This document shows positions 5,867-7,606 of a stretch of 7,606 nucleotides of DNA, piece after piece; position 1 is the stretch's first letter, and each line of letters starts with the position of its first letter. Location: assembly GCA_011049465.1 (NCBI GenBank), contig DSBP01000241.1, positions 1-7,606 of the forward strand, read 5' to 3'. A program made the translations under genes and the position numbers. The stretch comes from a bacterium. Its GTDB lineage: Bacteria > Oederibacteriota > PGYV01 > DSBP01. The notes under the pieces were generated by a model. That model had not been told where the DNA came from. It saw only the letters and a list, made by a program, of their open reading frames with translations, and searched no databases.

Positions 5867-7420
5867 ATGTTAAAGGTGAAACGGGCGCTTATAAGCGTGT
5901 CGGACAAGGAAGGCCTTGCTGAGTTCGCGAAGGAGCTTGCGGGCATGGGAGTGGAAATAATATCAACGGGCGGGACAAAAAAATCCCTGCTTGACGCGGG
6001 CATTAAGGCTGTTGATATATCGGAAGTGACCGGGTTCCCCGAGATGCTTGACGGCAGGGTCAAGACACTGCATCCCGTAATACACGGCGGCCTGCTTGCG
6101 CTGCGCGAAAAAAAAGAGCATGTTGATACAATTGAAAAGCACGGGATTAAGCCCATAGACATGGTGGTGGTAAACCTTTACCCTTTTAAGGAAGTGATAA
6201 AAAAAGAGGGGGTGTCGATAGAGGATGTAATTGAGAACATTGACATAGGCGGGCCGTCGATGCTGCGTTCTGCCGCGAAAAACGCGCAGTCAGTAGCTGT
6301 CCTGACATCAAAAGAGGATTATGGGCGCGTTATTGAAGAACTTAAAGGGGGAGGAATTAAAAAAGAGACACTGGATTACCTGCGGGTAAAGGCATACAGG
6401 GCTACGGCCGACTATGACGCGTATATCGCCGACTATCTGGGCGAGCGGGTGCTGGGCGAGCGCCTGCCTGAGAGGATTGTCATATCAGCGGACAGAAAGC
6501 AGGGGATGCGTTACGGAGAGAACCCCCATCAGAAAGCGGCTTTTTACGGTTTTCCGGATTATCCCGCGACGGGCCCGGGAAGCCTTGAGCAGCTTCACGG
6601 AAAGGAGCTTTCCTTCAACAACATATATGACATTGACGCGGCTCTCCTGATTGTCAAGGCGTTTGACGCGCCGGCTGCCGTAATTATCAAGCACGCCAAC
6701 CCGTGCGGCGCGGCTCTGGGGAAGGACATAACAGAGGCTTATGTGAGGGCGTTTGAGGCTGACCCGCTCTCCGCGTTCGGAGGGATATGCGCGCTTAACA
6801 GGGAATGCACCGTGGAGATAGCGCAGAGAATAGACAAAATGTTCATGGAGGTTATAACTGCGCCGGGTTACAGCGAAGAGGCGCTTAACATCCTGAAAAA
6901 CAAAAAAAATATCAGGATAATGAAGTCAGGCCCGCTTGTAAAGGATGAGGTTAAGTCAATCAGGGGCATGGATATAAGGAAGGTGACAGGCGGGCTGCTG
7001 GTGCAGGAGCCTGACAGCGCTGTGGTTACGCCCGGTATGCTTAAGACAGTGACAAAAAAGGAGCCCGGCGCAGAGCAGGTAAGTGATATGCTTTTCGCCT
7101 GGTCCATAGTCAAATACGTAAAGTCAAACGCTATTGTGGCTGTTAAAGACGGCGTGACAGTGGGCATAGGGCCGGGGCAGACAAACCGGGTGGGCTCCAT
7201 GGCAATAGCGCTTAAAAACGCGGGGGAAAAGGCAAGGGGCGCCGTACTGGCGTCAGACGCGTTTTTCCCGTTCAGGGACAACATTGATGAGGCGGCCAAA
7301 GCCGGAATAGCGGCAATAATACAGCCGGGAGGCTCGGTGAGGGACGAAGAATCGATAGCAGCCTGTGACGAACACGGCATAGCGATGGTTTTTACGGGAA
7401 TAAGGCACTTTAGACACTAA
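5867..7420 (+). CDS. purH: Bifunctional AICAR formyltransferase / IMP cyclohydrolase
   Basis: PurH carries out the last two steps to IMP: formylation of AICAR with 10-formyl-THF, then ring closure. At 517 residues it is full length. The N-terminal cyclohydrolase (MGS-like) domain shows ALISVSDKEGL (7-17), STGGT (33-37), and GFPEMLDGRVKTLHP (56-70) with IHGGLLA after it. The C-terminal transformylase domain shows KQGMRYGENPHQKAAFY (211-227), GKELSFNNIYD (245-255), IIKHANPCGAA (273-283) with the catalytic Lys-His pair at K275/H276, DPLSAFGG (299-306), and the characteristic C-terminal end RHFRH (513-517). Nothing essential appears missing. It follows the DUF2007 gene by 15 nt and is followed by tyrS after 17 nt without a terminator, so a purN-DUF2007-purH-tyrS transcript is plausible. 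Confidence 0.98.
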   Translation: MLKVKRALISVSDKEGLAEFAKELAGMGVEIISTGGTKKSLLDAGIKAVDISEVTGFPEMLDGRVKTLHPVIHGGLLALREKKEHVDTIEKHGIKPIDMVVVNLYPFKEVIKKEGVSIEDVIENIDIGGPSMLRSAAKNAQSVAVLTSKEDYGRVIEELKGGGIKKETLDYLRVKAYRATADYDAYIADYLGERVLGERLPERIVISADRKQGMRYGENPHQKAAFYGFPDYPATGPGSLEQLHGKELSFNNIYDIDAALLIVKAFDAPAAVIIKHANPCGAALGKDITEAYVRAFEADPLSAFGGICALNRECTVEIAQRIDKMFMEVITAPGYSEEALNILKNKKNIRIMKSGPLVKDEVKSIRGMDIRKVTGGLLVQEPDSAVVTPGMLKTVTKKEPGAEQVSDMLFAWSIVKYVKSNAIVAVKDGVTVGIGPGQTNRVGSMAIALKNAGEKARGAVLASDAFFPFRDNIDEAAKAGIAAIIQPGGSVRDEESIAACDEHGIAMVFTGIRHFRH

Positions 7421-7427
7421 AAAAAAC

Positions 7428-7432
7428 GGAGG
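7428..7432 (+). promoter_or_regulatory. Ribosome binding site (GGAGG) deciding the TTG start of tyrS
   Basis: GGAGG lies 5 nt before the TTG at 7438. The next in-frame start candidates (GTG 7468, ATG 7471) have no comparable site and would cut into the conserved N-terminal helix. Confidence 0.75.
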
Positions 7433-7437
7433 CCGAA

Positions 7438-7606
7438 TTGAAGAGTTTTGAGGAGCAGTTTAAGGCCGTGATGCGCGGCGTTGTTGATGTTGTAACTGAA
7501 GAGGACCTTTCCCGGAAACTCAAAAAAGGGAAACCGCTGAATATTAAGCTGGGAATAGACCCGACTGCGGCGGACATACATCTGGGGCATACGGTTACCC
7601 TCAATA
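7438..7606 (+). CDS. tyrS: Tyrosyl-tRNA synthetase, N-terminal part (3' partial)
   Basis: Only the first 56 codons are present; the frame runs open off the right edge. The translation includes LNIKLGIDPTAADIHLGH (34-51), the class I synthetase start of the Rossmann fold with the HIGH-type signature HLGH at 48-51 and the G-x-D-P-T-A stretch typical of TyrRS. The N-terminal helix (FEEQFKAVMRG, then EEDLSRKLKKGKP) matches the group of bacterial TyrRS with 'PTA-x-DIHLGHT' better than the E. coli form. The enzyme attaches tyrosine to tRNA-Tyr in the cytosol. The start is TTG, supported by GGAGG 5 nt upstream. No T-box leader is possible in the 17-nt gap after purH, so the gene probably depends on upstream transcription. 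TrpRS is a relative, but the IDPTA/HLGH spacing favours TyrRS. Confidence 0.92.
   Translation, partial: MKSFEEQFKAVMRGVVDVVTEEDLSRKLKKGKPLNIKLGIDPTAADIHLGHTVTLN

Noticed and set aside
6868..7380. Long minus-strand open frame (170 codons) opposite purH
   Set aside because: It is a shadow of the conserved purH transformylase domain; its Ser/Thr/Pro-rich translation is typical of antisense reading.

Overview
This window reads as ordinary chromosome from an uncultivated-looking, probably Gram-negative bacterium. All seven genes I can support lie on the + strand, packed closely, with no convincing terminator between them. TAG, TGA and TAA all end genes, so the standard bacterial code applies. Base composition looks balanced by eye, with frequent ATA (Ile) and AGG (Arg) codons in every gene. 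Two genes, purN and tyrS, are best read as starting at TTG. The exported protein with Ig-like repeats and a FlgD/type IX-like tail, plus the O-antigen-ligase-TPR protein, recall the gene content of candidate phyla such as Omnitrophota, Elusimicrobiota or Goldbacteria. That placement is a guess; nothing here fixes the taxon.

The left half (1-4728) has an envelope or surface theme. It opens inside a long exported protein made of fibronectin III/Ig-like modules, including three tandem ~101-residue Tyr-rich repeats, then a carboxypeptidase-regulatory-like domain and a C-terminal sorting/FlgD-like beta domain. After a 77-nt gap come two genes joined by an ATGA stop/start overlap. The first encodes a membrane-anchored zinc-ribbon protein of unknown function. 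The second encodes a polytopic O-antigen ligase/polymerase family protein with about six TPRs at its C terminus.

The right half (4729-7606) is housekeeping: purN (GAR transformylase), a small zinc-ribbon plus DUF2007 protein, purH (AICAR transformylase/IMP cyclohydrolase) and the first 56 codons of tyrS (tyrosyl-tRNA synthetase), which runs off the right edge. PurN and PurH carry out the two 10-formyl-THF-dependent steps of de novo purine synthesis, so their pairing is expected. The DUF2007 protein between them has no known role in that pathway.

I see no mobile elements, tRNA or rRNA genes, CRISPR arrays or riboswitches. The points most worth following are the ATGA-coupled zinc-ribbon/ligase pair, the DUF2007 gene inside the purine cluster, and the repeat architecture of the surface protein.
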